DNA of 64,000 nt from Chromobacterium violaceum ATCC 12472 (GTDB lineage Bacteria > Pseudomonadota > Gammaproteobacteria > Burkholderiales > Chromobacteriaceae): the NCBI RefSeq assembly GCF_000007705.1, contig NC_005085.1, forward strand, positions 2,861,752 through 2,925,751, given 5' to 3'. This document shows positions 33,901 to 42,670 of the stretch, one piece after another; positions within the stretch are counted from its first letter, which is position 1; each line of letters opens with the position of its first letter. The notes beneath the pieces are model-generated. The model was not told where the DNA came from, ran no database searches, and saw nothing but the letters and a program-made list of their open reading frames with translations. The position numbers and the translations under genes are program-made.

Positions 33901-34823
33901 TCACGCCCATATCGGGCGGCGGCGAGCCGCAGGCTCTGCTCGGCCGCGCCCAGCTGGTTGGCGTCCAGCTGCCTGCCCGCAGCCAGCAGCGCCCGGTAGC
34001 CGGGGTCGGCCAGCTGTTCGCGCTGCCGCCGCTGCCTGGCGTCAGACTCCGCCATCCGGCTTCTCACTGTCTGATCGTCCGGCGCGCGCTGCAAATACTG
34101 CCGGTAACTGGCCTGCGGCGGGTTGCCGCCCTCCTGCAGCAAGGCTCGCCGCCACAGCGCCATCGCCTCGCCGCGGCTGTCGTCGAAGCCGCTGAGATCC
34201 TGCAATTCGTCCAGCACCGCCTGCGGAAGCGGCGGATGCAGCAGATAGATGCTCGCCAGCACCGCCCGGACCCGATGGCTGGTCGGATGCGCGGCCCGCA
34301 ATCGTTTCAACTCGGTCTGCGCGCGGCTCCAGCCATCGCCCGGCAACCTGGCGACGACTTGCCAATATTCCAACGCCAACGGCCCCTCGGGCGGGCTGCC
34401 CTGGTAAAGTTTGTCGAAAGCGGCATACGCCTCTTGCGCCCGGCCAGCCTGGAACAGGGCCCGCGCGCGCAGCAGCGCGGCGCTGTCCGCGCCGCGCAGC
34501 CTGAACATGCGTTCCACCCTGGCGATGCCGGCATAACCGGGATGCTGCGCGCGCAGGCGGGCCAGCGTCCGCCGCGCCTGCTCGGTCTGCCGCGATTGCA
34601 GCTGGCCCAAGGCCTGCAGCGTCAGCGCCTCCGCATGCAGGTTCGAGGCAGGCTGGGCGATGCGGAGCAGCTGGTCCAGCGCATGCTGTCCATCCAGAGG
34701 CCGCTCCAGGAACTGCCATTGCCTGGCCTGCTCCAGCAATGCCTGCGCGGGATCGGCCGTCTCCGCGCCCCGCGCGGGCGCAAGCAGCAGGCTCAGCGCG
34801 ATACAGGAAGCGATGCGGAACAT
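30984..34823 (-). CDS. bcsC: Cellulose export protein BcsC, TPR scaffold plus outer-membrane barrel
   Basis: A 1279-residue protein. Signal peptide MFRIASCIALSLLLAPARGA; about residues 25-880 are TPR repeats spanning the periplasm (for example YLRSLGRLREKQGRYADAAE, NRYALAGALLAAGQGAEGKA); about residues 890-1279 are the 16-strand BCSC_C barrel (LLYRGPSDGTPGASQMTLWQ through to the final phenylalanine of PYSEF). It carries cellulose across the outer membrane. GGAGGGGAA directly precedes ATG 34823, which lies 30 bp inside the end of bcsZ, an overlap that implies coupling. Confidence 0.95.
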   Translation of the reverse strand: MFRIASCIALSLLLAPARGAETADPAQALLEQARQWQFLERPLDGQHALDQLLRIAQPASNLHAEALTLQALGQLQSRQTEQARRTLARLRAQHPGYAGIARVERMFRLRGADSAALLRARALFQAGRAQEAYAAFDKLYQGSPPEGPLALEYWQVVARLPGDGWSRAQTELKRLRAAHPTSHRVRAVLASIYLLHPPLPQAVLDELQDLSGFDDSRGEAMALWRRALLQEGGNPPQASYRQYLQRAPDDQTVRSRMAESDARQRRQREQLADPGYRALLAAGRQLDANQLGAAEQSLRLAAARYGRDPQYLRSLGRLREKQGRYADAAEAYRRGQALGGDDWRQRLADARFGEALAGAREAMDRQDWPQARAWIESARQLRADDADVLLAEADWQAAQRNLPAARDYYWLALRRKPDSGRALGGLTALYLEQGKYEDADHLLAAMPMKQRAALGDAYRSAEAQAARARGDALRDKGQTEQAVPYLRQAVSLQPRNPWNRYALAGALLAAGQGAEGKALLGELADEPSADPDSLYAYALFLSSRGEGPAALAALEKIPEASRTPGMAALQRRAWLKQTLALADAESARGEGWRARRRLEEAEARLAGDGALLADVARAWQRMGDPDRARTLMRDACLAQPTADNELAYAGLLLDQKRLAEAEPALAALARNGQRLSAGQRQTLKDLLAGQALIRAEQARAAGQPRQADDILRQAALAAPDNPRLLRALAEGDMASGRWDAARGRLDKILAARPDDDEARLALLDADIGAGRLGAARSGADLLSQPKPGRDADFMLRVLSRMAALGDADRVDSELARLRAEELSAPGVYLLAGERAQAHGQPQQAQALYREGLEASARQAAAAQPSAETADSPLRQLPQADAKEEGLHRAYAELLDKQSWKAWQGIDLLYRGPSDGTPGASQMTLWQTPLLLEKAAPGNGHYFFRGEAGSVSAGSLDLGPGNDYTLNRFGSVAACAPSASPQACAAAYGAQRARGVALGGGYESDDWRFDIGVTPLGFPVSNIVGGARRTGDLGPFGYKLALARRPLTSSLLSYAGVRDPYAGQAWGGVVATGLGGGLGYDKGGSFGVWSNFAYQQLSGENVDSNRKLTAMGGVYWRVVDEPDRLITAGVNTVNFWYRKNLGGFTFGQGGYYSPQRYNSLSLPLRYAARNERWSYFIRGAASFSSAREDASPFYPTRPDLQARAGNPFFGAGSGPGRGTALTGAFEYQLSPGVVLGGMLDLQRSQYYQPSRLLFYLRYQPDGAPRTLPFPVEPLQPYSEF

Positions 34824-35941
34824 TTCCCCTCCCATGCGGGCAGCAACTTGCCATTGCGCTCGAAACGAAAGCGCCCCTGCAGCCAGCCCAGGCCGAACAG
34901 CCTCAATACCTGGTCGTAATAGGCATCGGCGCGATCGTCTCGCGGCATGGCCCGCAGCCTCTGCAGCAGAGCCCGCAGCGCTTCCGTTTCGCCCTGTGCC
35001 TGCAAGAAGGGCAGCAAGGCGAAGGAAAACCCCGTCGGAGCCCTTCCCTGCGCCTTGCCATTGCGGGTGTCCACCTGTTCGGGAGGCGCGCCCTCCCGCG
35101 CCACCCAGCGCGCCATGGGTTTGTACCTGGCCAGCAGCGCGGCGCGCAGCGGCGCGGACGGCGCAAGCATGCCCGCCCACAGGTAGACGCGGATGGCGCT
35201 GTAGCCGCCCTTCGCCTTGCTGTCCGCGTCCGGCTGCAGCCCCTTGCCCGGCTGAAGTCTCAGCCAGTCGGGCGCGAAGCCTGCCGGCGCGCCGTCCAGC
35301 AGCACGCGTTCGCTGCCGCTCGGCAGCTTCGCCCAGTCGGAATCAGGCAAGCCGTAGGCGAAACGGGCCAGCAGCTGCGGCGGCAGGTAACTGGGATTGA
35401 GCCGGGCACCGCCGTCGGAAAACAAGAAGCCATCCTTGCCGGGCAGCAGCGTCAGGCCCAGTCCGGGCAGGTCGGCGGTTTCTTCCCTCAGGATCCGGAG
35501 CGCCAGCTGCCTGCCCTGCGCCGCATAGCTCGGCTCGCGCCACAACCGCCCAGCCTCCAGCAGGTCGTAAGCGAGCCACATGTCGGAATCCGACGCGCTG
35601 TTGTCGTCCAATACCTTCCATCCGCCGTCCTGCCCCCGCCCCCACAACCAGGCCGGCAGGCGCGCGCCCAGATCGCCGTCGGCCAGATTGTCGCGGGTCC
35701 AGGCCAGCAGTCGGTCGAACGCCGGCCGGTCGTTGGCCGCCAATGCGAAGAACAAGGCGTAGCTTTGGCCTTCCGAGGTGGTGGGCCTGGCGTCCTGGCT
35801 GCGATCCACCACCCTGCCGTCGCCGGAAACATAGTTCTTCAGGAACGCCTGCCAGTCCGGCCAGCCATCGCAGGGGGCCGCCAATGCCGGCAGCGCGTCC
35901 AGCAGCAACGCCGCGAACAGCGGGATGGAAACGGCCGACAT
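34793..35941 (-). CDS. bcsZ: Periplasmic endo-1,4-beta-glucanase BcsZ (GH8)
   Basis: A 382-residue GH8 cellulase that trims or edits nascent cellulose. Signal peptide MSAVSIPLFAALLLDALPAL, cleaved near AAPC. The catalytic-acid region is TTSEGQSYALFFALAANDR (Glu57, equivalent to Glu55 of E. coli BcsZ) and the conserved DSDMWLAYDLLEAGRLW follows. YSAIRVYLWAGML and GFSFALLPFL complete the alpha6/alpha6 barrel pattern. ATG 35941 overlaps the bcsB stop as ATGA and has GGGAG upstream. The gene ends inside the start of bcsC. Confidence 0.95.
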   Translation of the reverse strand: MSAVSIPLFAALLLDALPALAAPCDGWPDWQAFLKNYVSGDGRVVDRSQDARPTTSEGQSYALFFALAANDRPAFDRLLAWTRDNLADGDLGARLPAWLWGRGQDGGWKVLDDNSASDSDMWLAYDLLEAGRLWREPSYAAQGRQLALRILREETADLPGLGLTLLPGKDGFLFSDGGARLNPSYLPPQLLARFAYGLPDSDWAKLPSGSERVLLDGAPAGFAPDWLRLQPGKGLQPDADSKAKGGYSAIRVYLWAGMLAPSAPLRAALLARYKPMARWVAREGAPPEQVDTRNGKAQGRAPTGFSFALLPFLQAQGETEALRALLQRLRAMPRDDRADAYYDQVLRLFGLGWLQGRFRFERNGKLLPAWEGKCSASLPVSR

Positions 35942-38187
35942 CAGGACTCCCTCAGCCGGCGCGCCGCCAGTATCCGGAGGATGCGCAGGATGACGAAGGC
36001 CAGGAGCAGCACCGCCAACGCCGTCAGCATGGCAAGCAGCAGCGGGTGGCCCGACAGGAGCAACCACGCCCAGTCCCATGGCGGCAGGCTGCCGACATGG
36101 TAGACCGGCCCCAGCAGCTGGCTGTCTATCGTGCCGCCGCGCATCAGCACCACGCTGCCGGACATCTGGGACAGCGCGGCGTCGTCGATCAGCGCCGAAG
36201 CCACGCCAGCCATCGCATCGGCCTCGCTGGCCGTGATGATCACGGCGCTGCGGCCCGGCGCCAGAGGCGATTCCAGCCCCAGCAAGGCGCCCACCCGTCC
36301 GCGCGCGGAAAAGTCTGCCCGGCCGTTGGCCTGATGGAGCGTAGCCCCCGGCAGCAGCGCCGCCCCATCATCCTTCGCGGCGGCCCCGCCATTTCCCACC
36401 TGGCGGAAATCGCCCTCCAGCAAGGCGGGCAGCTTGTCGCGCCAAGCGCGCAGCAACTTGAGCTCACGGGAATCGCCGATCACCAGCAGGTCGGCATTGT
36501 TGACGCGGTCCACGTCGTCCTCGCTCACCAGCCGGTAGCGCAGCGCAGGAAAGCCGGTGGAAGCGCCCATCCGCCCCATCACCGTCAGAAAGACGTTGAT
36601 GTCCGAGGTTTGCGGCCGCGCGGGCAGGACGAGCGCGGTCTCGGCCAGGTCGGCCAGCCGGGTGAATGGATAGCCCGACGTCGCGAACAGACTGAGATTG
36701 GGCATTTGCGCGTAGTGCGGGTACTTGCTGAAATCCATCGTCGAATCCGGATCGACCTCGCCATGGAAACTGTCCAGCGCGCCGCTCGCGCATTCCCCCT
36801 GCTTCTCGCTGGCGAAGCTGTACTGGAACTCCAGCTCGTTGCGGCTGCCGACCCGGAACGGCGGCAGCAGGACCCGGTCCACGCTGGTCAGCAGGCCATT
36901 CTCCAACACCGGCATCCGCATGCCGGCTTGAGCGCCGCCAATGCCGTTGGCGCTCAAACTCAGGCTCTGAACGAAAAAGTCGTTGACGCCTATGCTGAGC
37001 CGCGAGCCATTGTTGGCCTGGGGGCCCGTGTAACGGAATTTCAGATTGAGCGGAATGCCGCGGCTACCCCAGGTGAACAGGTCGCCCGGCACGCGGAAAG
37101 CCACCCTTATCGGCGCAAGCTGCACTCCGGACACTTGCAGGTCCTCCTTGCGCGCGGCCAGGCTGCCCAGCCGCGTCGGACCGTCGGAGCGGACCCAGTT
37201 GGGCGCGTCGTAGGGCTTGCGCGGCGCCACCAGCCTCACCTGCCCCACCCGGACCATGTCGCCGCTCATGCCAGCCTGTCCCAGCACCAGCGCGCGCGCG
37301 GCCTGCTGCAGGTCCTGGTCGTCCCGGCCCATCAGCACCAGCAGCTTGAACTCCGGCCGGGAGGGATGGGACATCACGGCGATCATCGGCGCCGACACCG
37401 GCGGCAGGCCCTTCAGGAACCCGGGCCGCTGGCCATTGGCGGCGAAAACGATGGCGTGGCGCGGAGGCGGCATGCCGTCCAGCACCGCGGGGAAGCGCGC
37501 GCCGCGCCAGCCGGACAGCGCGCCGAACCAGGAGGCGAGCTCGCCGGCGGCCTGCAGCACGCCCATCGACGGCCGGCCGGCGAACACCATGGGCAACTCC
37601 AGCTGCGAGTAGTCGAGCGCATAGAAAAAGGGCTCGGGGAAGTACACGAGGTCGTTGGCCATCGACAAGGCCTGCGTCGTCATCTGGATCTCGCTGCCGT
37701 TGCTGATTTCCGCCCAGATGCTGCTGTTGGTCTCATCCTCGCAGCGCAGCGTGTAATGGCCGATCAAGCGGAACTGTATGCGGTTGAAGCTGGTGAGCAG
37801 CCGCGGATCCAGCGTCAGCGACGCCTCCTGAGCCCGGCCGCCCTGATCCTTGGCGAAAGGCAGGACGGCAACCACCTGATCGTTGACGATCACCTGGACA
37901 TGAGACAGGTCGGTCAACATCGCCGGCGAATAGATGTAGCGCAGTTTCAGCGTCAGCGAGGTGACCAGCTCGTCGGCGCGGCTGCCGAAGCCTATGGTGG
38001 CGATGGCGTTGCCGCCCCGCAGCCTGAGCGCCGAACCGGCGCCCATCTGCCTGAAGCTCAACGTCCGGACGCTCGCCAGTTGAGACGATGGCGCAGCGGC
38101 GGACTCCGTGGCAGGCGCGGCCTGGCAAAACAGCGTCAGCAGGCACAGCGCCCACACCCATAACCACTTCCCTGTTCCGTTGATCAT
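35941..38187 (-). CDS. bcsB: Cellulose synthase periplasmic subunit BcsB
   Basis: A 748-residue subunit with signal peptide MINGTGKWLWVWALCLLTLF, alternating carbohydrate-binding and flavodoxin-like periplasmic domains, and one C-terminal anchor (LLLAMLTALAVLLLAFVILR) that packs against BcsA. Typical segments are RLRGGNAIATIGFGSRADEL, LVYFPEPFFYALDYSQLELP and FTRLADLAETALVLP. ATG 38187 follows the bcsA stop by 2 bp. It guides the glucan from BcsA through the periplasm. Confidence 0.96.
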   Translation of the reverse strand: MINGTGKWLWVWALCLLTLFCQAAPATESAAAPSSQLASVRTLSFRQMGAGSALRLRGGNAIATIGFGSRADELVTSLTLKLRYIYSPAMLTDLSHVQVIVNDQVVAVLPFAKDQGGRAQEASLTLDPRLLTSFNRIQFRLIGHYTLRCEDETNSSIWAEISNGSEIQMTTQALSMANDLVYFPEPFFYALDYSQLELPMVFAGRPSMGVLQAAGELASWFGALSGWRGARFPAVLDGMPPPRHAIVFAANGQRPGFLKGLPPVSAPMIAVMSHPSRPEFKLLVLMGRDDQDLQQAARALVLGQAGMSGDMVRVGQVRLVAPRKPYDAPNWVRSDGPTRLGSLAARKEDLQVSGVQLAPIRVAFRVPGDLFTWGSRGIPLNLKFRYTGPQANNGSRLSIGVNDFFVQSLSLSANGIGGAQAGMRMPVLENGLLTSVDRVLLPPFRVGSRNELEFQYSFASEKQGECASGALDSFHGEVDPDSTMDFSKYPHYAQMPNLSLFATSGYPFTRLADLAETALVLPARPQTSDINVFLTVMGRMGASTGFPALRYRLVSEDDVDRVNNADLLVIGDSRELKLLRAWRDKLPALLEGDFRQVGNGGAAAKDDGAALLPGATLHQANGRADFSARGRVGALLGLESPLAPGRSAVIITASEADAMAGVASALIDDAALSQMSGSVVLMRGGTIDSQLLGPVYHVGSLPPWDWAWLLLSGHPLLLAMLTALAVLLLAFVILRILRILAARRLRES

Positions 38188-38189
38188 GT

Positions 38190-40748
38190 TCAGTCCCGAA
38201 TCGATATGGGCTGCCTGGGCAGCAGGCTCAGCAGCCACAGCACAGAAGCGGGCCGGCGCCCGATGCCAAGGCTGGATGCCGCAAGCAGCCACAAGCCCTT
38301 CAGACCCAGCCATCCCAAGTGGAAAATATCCAGCGCGCTGCCCAGCGGATTGCGCTCCCGCTTGCGCGTCTCCCTCTCGGCCCAGGCGTCGGGCCGGCCG
38401 AAAGTGCACTGCATCAGTTCGCTCCGCTGCGCCAAGGTCAAGTCGGGGAACCGCACGCTCACCCTGTCGCCGCTGGAAAACGCCATCCGGCAGGGGAAGG
38501 CGTAGCTGCGCCCGTCCTGACGCAGCGACACCGTCAATTCGGCATCGCCATCCATGCCGGACCTGGGCTCCCGCGCCAGTTGCAGGGCCATGCCGCCCTC
38601 GGAATAGTCAAGCATCCGGCAGCGGTGAACCCGGCCATCCGGGAGATGCAGCGCGGCCTGCCGGCTGGCGCGCACCCGATGGGCGGCGCGCACCTGGCGC
38701 AGCTCGCGCGCGACCGCCAGCGCCACGCCCAGCAGCATGGCGTTGTAGCCCGCCCAGAGCATGTTGATGACGGCGGTGCCCATCTCGAAATGCGGGCCCG
38801 CCGCCATCCGCCAAGCGCCGAAGCCTATGCCCAGCAAGTTGAAGCCCAGCAGGACCAGATAGGGTTTGGCAATGCGCCAGTCGACGAAATCTTCGTCCAT
38901 CACGCCGCCCTTGGCGGTGACATTGAACGTGCCCAGACCGGGGAACAACAGCGCGGCCGTGGTCGGGATCACGATGTACCAGGCCAGCACCGTCTCGTAG
39001 ACTTCGCCCCAGAATGAGCGGCGGAACCGTCCGTTCAGCCGCGAATTGGCCAGCACCGAGAACGCCATGTGCGGCACCACGTACAGCACGATGCTCAGCG
39101 CCTGCGCATAGATGGTGTAGACATGGAAGATCAGGAAGACCATGGGCGCGGTCAGGAAGATCAGCCGGGGCGCGCCATTCAGGAAATGCAGCATCGCGTT
39201 CAGGTAGCAGAAACGCTGCGGCAGGGTCAGCCCCTTGCCGAGCACGGGATTGTCGCTGCGGAAAATCTGCGCCATGCCGCGCGCCCAGCGTATGCGCTGG
39301 CCGATGTGGGCGGACAGGCTCTCGGTGGCCAGGCCCGCCGCCTGCACCACGTTGATGTAGGCGGAACGGTAGCCGAGCCGGTGCAGCCTGAGCGAGGTGT
39401 GCGCGTCTTCGGTGACGGTGTCCACCGCGATGCCGCCCGCCTCTACCAGATGAGACCGCCGCAGCACCGCGCAGGAACCGCAGAAGAAGGTCGCGTTCCA
39501 TAAATCGTTGCCATCCTGCACCCGGCCGTAGAACAGTTCGCCCTCGTTCGGCATTTTGCCGTGGGTTTCCAGGTTGCGTTCGAACGGGTCGGCGGAAAAG
39601 AAATGGTGAGGCGTCTGCACCAGGGCAAGCTTGCCGTCGCTCAGGAAGCCGCCCATCGTGGACCGCAGGAAGGAACGGGTGGGAATGTGGTCGCAGTCGA
39701 AGACGGCGATGAAGCCGGCGGAGGTCACCGTCAGAGCGTGGTTGATGTTGCCCGCCTTCGCGTGCTTGTGCACCGGCCTGGTGATATAGCCGGCCCCGAT
39801 CCCGGCGGCGAATTCGCGCACCTCCTCGCGGCAGCCGTCGTCCAGGATGTGGACGCGCAGCTTGTCGGGCGGCCAGTCCATTTCCAGCGCCGACATCACG
39901 GTCGGCCTCAGCACCCGCAAGGGCTCGTTGTAGATCGGAATGAACACATCCACCGCAGGCCACAGGGCGCGGTCATCGGGCAACGGCGCGACCCGGCGCT
40001 TGAGCGCCCAGGACGACTGGAAAAAGCCCAGCGACAACACGATCCAGGCGAAGATCTCGGCAGCCAGCAGCATCAGGCCGAAAGCGAGGTTCAGCCAAGT
40101 ATCGTCGTTGATGGTGCTGGTGGCCCGCCACCAGATGTAACGGGTGGACATCACCATGGAAAACACCATCAGCATCAGCGTGCACGCCTGTCCGGGAACG
40201 CGGTTCACCCATAGCGCGATCAACAGCAGCGCCGCGAAGAACAAGGCCTGCGACGCGTCGTCGAACGGGGTGGTGACGCAAACCGCCACCAGCGCCATCG
40301 CCACCAGGCCGCAGGCATAGCGCAGCGCGGCGCTCTGCCAGGCGGCGTTGCCGGCCACGCGCGCTGAGGCGCGGTTCAATCGTTCCGGGACAAGCCAGGC
40401 CAGATGCCGAGCCGCCAACCGCGCCCGATGGGCGCGCAACGCGGACCGCGCGCGCGCCGCGCGCCTCCGCAGCTCACGCCAGGCAGTCGATACCCCGCCC
40501 CGCGCGGATGGCGGCCGCACCAGCGCCAACCATAAAAGCTGCAACGGGATGCGCAACGCGTCGGCGGGGCCCGGATGGGAGAAGTCGACATGGGGGAAAC
40601 AGCCTTTCTGGCGGCGGCCCCAAGCTTCCCAACCGTTGTCAGGCGTCACGAACAGCAGGGATAGCAGAGCCAACCCGACAGCCGGCCGGTCCGCTCGGTG
40701 AAGAAGCCCGCAGCGAACCGCCCACGCGGCCCAACGAGCGCGGCTCAT
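38190..40748 (-). CDS. bcsA: Cellulose synthase catalytic subunit BcsA
   Basis: An 852-residue inner-membrane GT2 glycosyltransferase that polymerises UDP-glucose into beta-1,4-glucan. Motifs in order: HILDDG (about residue 300), FDCDH with the DxD site (about 352), VTEDAHTSLRLHRLG with catalytic TED (about 446), QRIRWARGMAQIF with QxxRW (about 485). A C-terminal PilZ domain follows, with RAAHR (RxxxR, about 686) and LDYSEGGMAL (DxSxxG), so activity is c-di-GMP-dependent. About eight transmembrane segments flank the domains. The start overlaps the bcsQ stop (ATGA). Confidence 0.97.
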   Translation of the reverse strand: MSRARWAAWAVRCGLLHRADRPAVGLALLSLLFVTPDNGWEAWGRRQKGCFPHVDFSHPGPADALRIPLQLLWLALVRPPSARGGVSTAWRELRRRAARARSALRAHRARLAARHLAWLVPERLNRASARVAGNAAWQSAALRYACGLVAMALVAVCVTTPFDDASQALFFAALLLIALWVNRVPGQACTLMLMVFSMVMSTRYIWWRATSTINDDTWLNLAFGLMLLAAEIFAWIVLSLGFFQSSWALKRRVAPLPDDRALWPAVDVFIPIYNEPLRVLRPTVMSALEMDWPPDKLRVHILDDGCREEVREFAAGIGAGYITRPVHKHAKAGNINHALTVTSAGFIAVFDCDHIPTRSFLRSTMGGFLSDGKLALVQTPHHFFSADPFERNLETHGKMPNEGELFYGRVQDGNDLWNATFFCGSCAVLRRSHLVEAGGIAVDTVTEDAHTSLRLHRLGYRSAYINVVQAAGLATESLSAHIGQRIRWARGMAQIFRSDNPVLGKGLTLPQRFCYLNAMLHFLNGAPRLIFLTAPMVFLIFHVYTIYAQALSIVLYVVPHMAFSVLANSRLNGRFRRSFWGEVYETVLAWYIVIPTTAALLFPGLGTFNVTAKGGVMDEDFVDWRIAKPYLVLLGFNLLGIGFGAWRMAAGPHFEMGTAVINMLWAGYNAMLLGVALAVARELRQVRAAHRVRASRQAALHLPDGRVHRCRMLDYSEGGMALQLAREPRSGMDGDAELTVSLRQDGRSYAFPCRMAFSSGDRVSVRFPDLTLAQRSELMQCTFGRPDAWAERETRKRERNPLGSALDIFHLGWLGLKGLWLLAASSLGIGRRPASVLWLLSLLPRQPISIRD

Positions 40749-41503
40749 GGAGCCCGGCCCTCCGGCTCGGCGCGCCTCAGCTTCACCGCCAGCCACACCG
40801 CCAGTTGCCGCAGATCGTCGACCGCCTGGCTTTCCGGCGCGAACACCGATACCGGCAGGCCCGCGGCGAGGGCCTCGCGCACCGCTTCGTCACGCGTCAC
40901 CGGCCGCGGAGCCAGCCGGCTTCCCAGCGTTCTGCGCAGCACGCGCTCGACGTCCCGGTCCAGCTTGCGCGCCGGGTCGAACTGGCTGATCGCGAACAAT
41001 ATGCCGTCGCGGGGCACACCGCGCGCCATCAGCTCCGCTTCCAGACGGACGGCCAGAACGCAGTTGACGGAATCCGCCGTCAACACCGCCAGCACATGGC
41101 TGGCGGCGGTCCATGCCTGGTCGCGGCAGCGACCGGCCCATGACGGCGTGTCCAGCAGCACCAGATCGCCCGCCGGCCTCTCCAGCTTGCCCAGTTCCGC
41201 GCTCAGCCAGCCCGCGTCCGGTTCCGGCCCCCTGGCTGCGCAGGTCCCATGCGGAACCAGCGCCAGGTGGCCGCTTCCTATCCGCCAGGCGGACTCCGTC
41301 CAGTCGCAGCCCGCATGCAGGCTGGCGCGCCAGCCTCCCTGCTCGCTCCACGGCACGCCGAAGTGCAGACGTAGCAAGTTCTGCGGGCACAGGTCGATTG
41401 CCAGCGTCGGCTGGGCCTGCTCTTCACGATACCAGGCAATGGCGGCGGCTAGCGCTGTCGCGCCGCTCCCCCCTCGGACTCCGCAAATGGACAAAATAGC
41501 CAT
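40745..41503 (-). CDS. bcsQ: MinD-like ATPase BcsQ (YhjQ)
   Basis: A 252-residue cytosolic SIMIBI ATPase of the MinD/ParA group that helps assemble and polarly localise the cellulose complex. The deviant Walker A is GVRGGSGATALAAA, as in E. coli BcsQ; other matches are AIDLCPQNLLRLHFGVPW and DLVLLDTPSWAG (switch region). GAGG 6 nt upstream favours ATG 41503 over ATG 41515. It is the first gene of the leftward bcsQABZC operon; no bcsR is visible upstream. About 290 bp of non-coding DNA separates it from the SMR gene; its promoter should lie there, in the A/T-rich stretch near 41690-41760. Confidence 0.9.
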   Translation of the reverse strand: MAILSICGVRGGSGATALAAAIAWYREEQAQPTLAIDLCPQNLLRLHFGVPWSEQGGWRASLHAGCDWTESAWRIGSGHLALVPHGTCAARGPEPDAGWLSAELGKLERPAGDLVLLDTPSWAGRCRDQAWTAASHVLAVLTADSVNCVLAVRLEAELMARGVPRDGILFAISQFDPARKLDRDVERVLRRTLGSRLAPRPVTRDEAVREALAAGLPVSVFAPESQAVDDLRQLAVWLAVKLRRAEPEGRAP

Positions 41504-41795
41504 ACCTGCCCTCATGTGACAGGCGAGTCCATGCGGCGCGCAAACCTATGTCGGCGGCTCGGATACGGAACCGGTCGATCGTCGGGGCCAGCCCATCCAC
41601 GCGCACCTCCCGGTGGAATGGCCAAGCCTTCCCAGGCTTGCCTGGCAGCCATGCGGCCGCCAGCGTGCGATACAGACCCGCCCCGACATCAATATTTAGA
41701 AATTGTGATTTGTGTTATAACAAAACAAACAAAATCAATTCATGATGGCACATGAAACGGGCATCTGCAAAATCTTTTAAGCCAATGGGAAATTG

Positions 41796-42128
41796 TCAGT
41801 GCGCGGCGCTATGCGAAAACAGATTGATCACCGCCACGCCGGCGATGATCAAGCCCATGCCCGCCACCGCAGCCAGATCCAGCTTCTGGCCGTACAGCAG
41901 CCAGGCGATCAGCGACACCAACACGATGCCGATGCCCGACCACAGCGCGTAGGCGATGCCCACCGGAATGTGGCGCAGTGTCTGGGACAACAGGTAGAAG
42001 GCCAGCACGTAGCCGCCGGCGGTCAACAACGACGGCCACAGCCGGGTAAAACCGTCGGAGGCCTTCAGCGCGGAGGTGGCCACCACTTCGGACAGGATGG
42101 CCCCCATCAGGAACAGCCAGACTTTCAT
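41796..42128 (-). CDS. SMR-family multidrug efflux protein (EmrE/QacE-like)
   Basis: A 110-residue inner-membrane antiporter with four transmembrane helices that exchanges cationic drugs for protons. The membrane glutamate is in [19 protein letters not shown] (Glu14 of the family). The [20 protein letters not shown] segment is typical of EmrE-type transporters. GGAG 6 nt before ATG 42128 lies inside the end of the PACE gene; the genes are separated by 3 bp. The two pumps form one leftward operon divergent from a LysR gene. Confidence 0.93.
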   Translation of the reverse strand: MKVWLFLMGAILSEVVATSALKASDGFTRLWPSLLTAGGYVLAFYLLSQTLRHIPVGIAYALWSGIGIVLVSLIAWLLYGQKLDLAAVAGMGLIIAGVAVINLFSHSAAH

Positions 42129-42131
42129 CCA

Positions 42132-42581
42132 TCACTCCACTGCGGCCGCCAGACTCCGGCGGGCGATCAGACGCTCGCGCAGGTGGTCGTACAGCCAGTT
42201 GAACACATAGGTATAAGGCAGGAAAAAGGCGAAGAACCCCAGATCCAGCAAGAAGGCCTGCCAGTAACTGCTGTCCAGCCACCAGGCGGCCAGCGGCACC
42301 AGCAGCACCACCAGACCGCCCTCGAAGCCCAGCGCGTGCAGGCAACGGACCGCAACGGTGCGCTGCCAGCAAAAATAGCGCTCGATGCGTTCGAACAAGG
42401 CATTGAACACCATGTTCCACAGCATGGCAGCCGTCGACATCATCAAGGCCAATGCGCCCATGTGCAGCATGTTCTTTTGCAATGCCAGCGCCGCCAGCGG
42501 CACCAGCAGGGCCATTGCGCACGCTTCGTACAGCACCGCGTGCAATACCCGCTCGCCCAGTTTTTTGTTTGTCGCTTGCAT
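42132..42581 (-). CDS. PACE-family efflux transporter (AceI-like)
   Basis: A 149-residue inner-membrane protein made of two tandem bacterial transmembrane pair domains (four helices). Conserved features are RVLHAVLYEACAMALLVPLA (membrane glutamate), MSTAAMLWNMVFNALFERIE, then the repeat HALGFEGGLVVLLVPLAAWW and LPYTYVFNWLYDHLRERL. AceI of Acinetobacter exports chlorhexidine and short-chain diamines. GGGAGA precedes ATG 42581. It is transcribed with the SMR pump; the divergent LysR gene resembles the AceR arrangement. Confidence 0.93.
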   Translation of the reverse strand: MQATNKKLGERVLHAVLYEACAMALLVPLAALALQKNMLHMGALALMMSTAAMLWNMVFNALFERIERYFCWQRTVAVRCLHALGFEGGLVVLLVPLAAWWLDSSYWQAFLLDLGFFAFFLPYTYVFNWLYDHLRERLIARRSLAAAVE

Positions 42582-42655
42582 CGATCTCTCCCGACTGCTG
42601 AAGTTCAATGCCTGGCATTATGATTGGATTTTCGGATACTATAAAAATACCAACC

Positions 42656-42670
42656 ATCGGTTAAACCGAT
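42656..42670. promoter_or_regulatory. Palindrome abutting the LysR start codon
   Basis: ATCGGTT-A-AACCGAT is a perfect 7-bp inverted repeat ending at the base before the LysR ATG. It occupies the place where a Shine-Dalgarno would be. It is a candidate autoregulatory operator for the divergent LysR/PACE pair. Confidence 0.5.

Noticed and set aside
31881-34919. Open frame of 1012 codons on the plus strand opposite bcsC
   Set aside because: Arg/Gln/Ala-rich antisense of the TPR region with no ribosome site or motifs.
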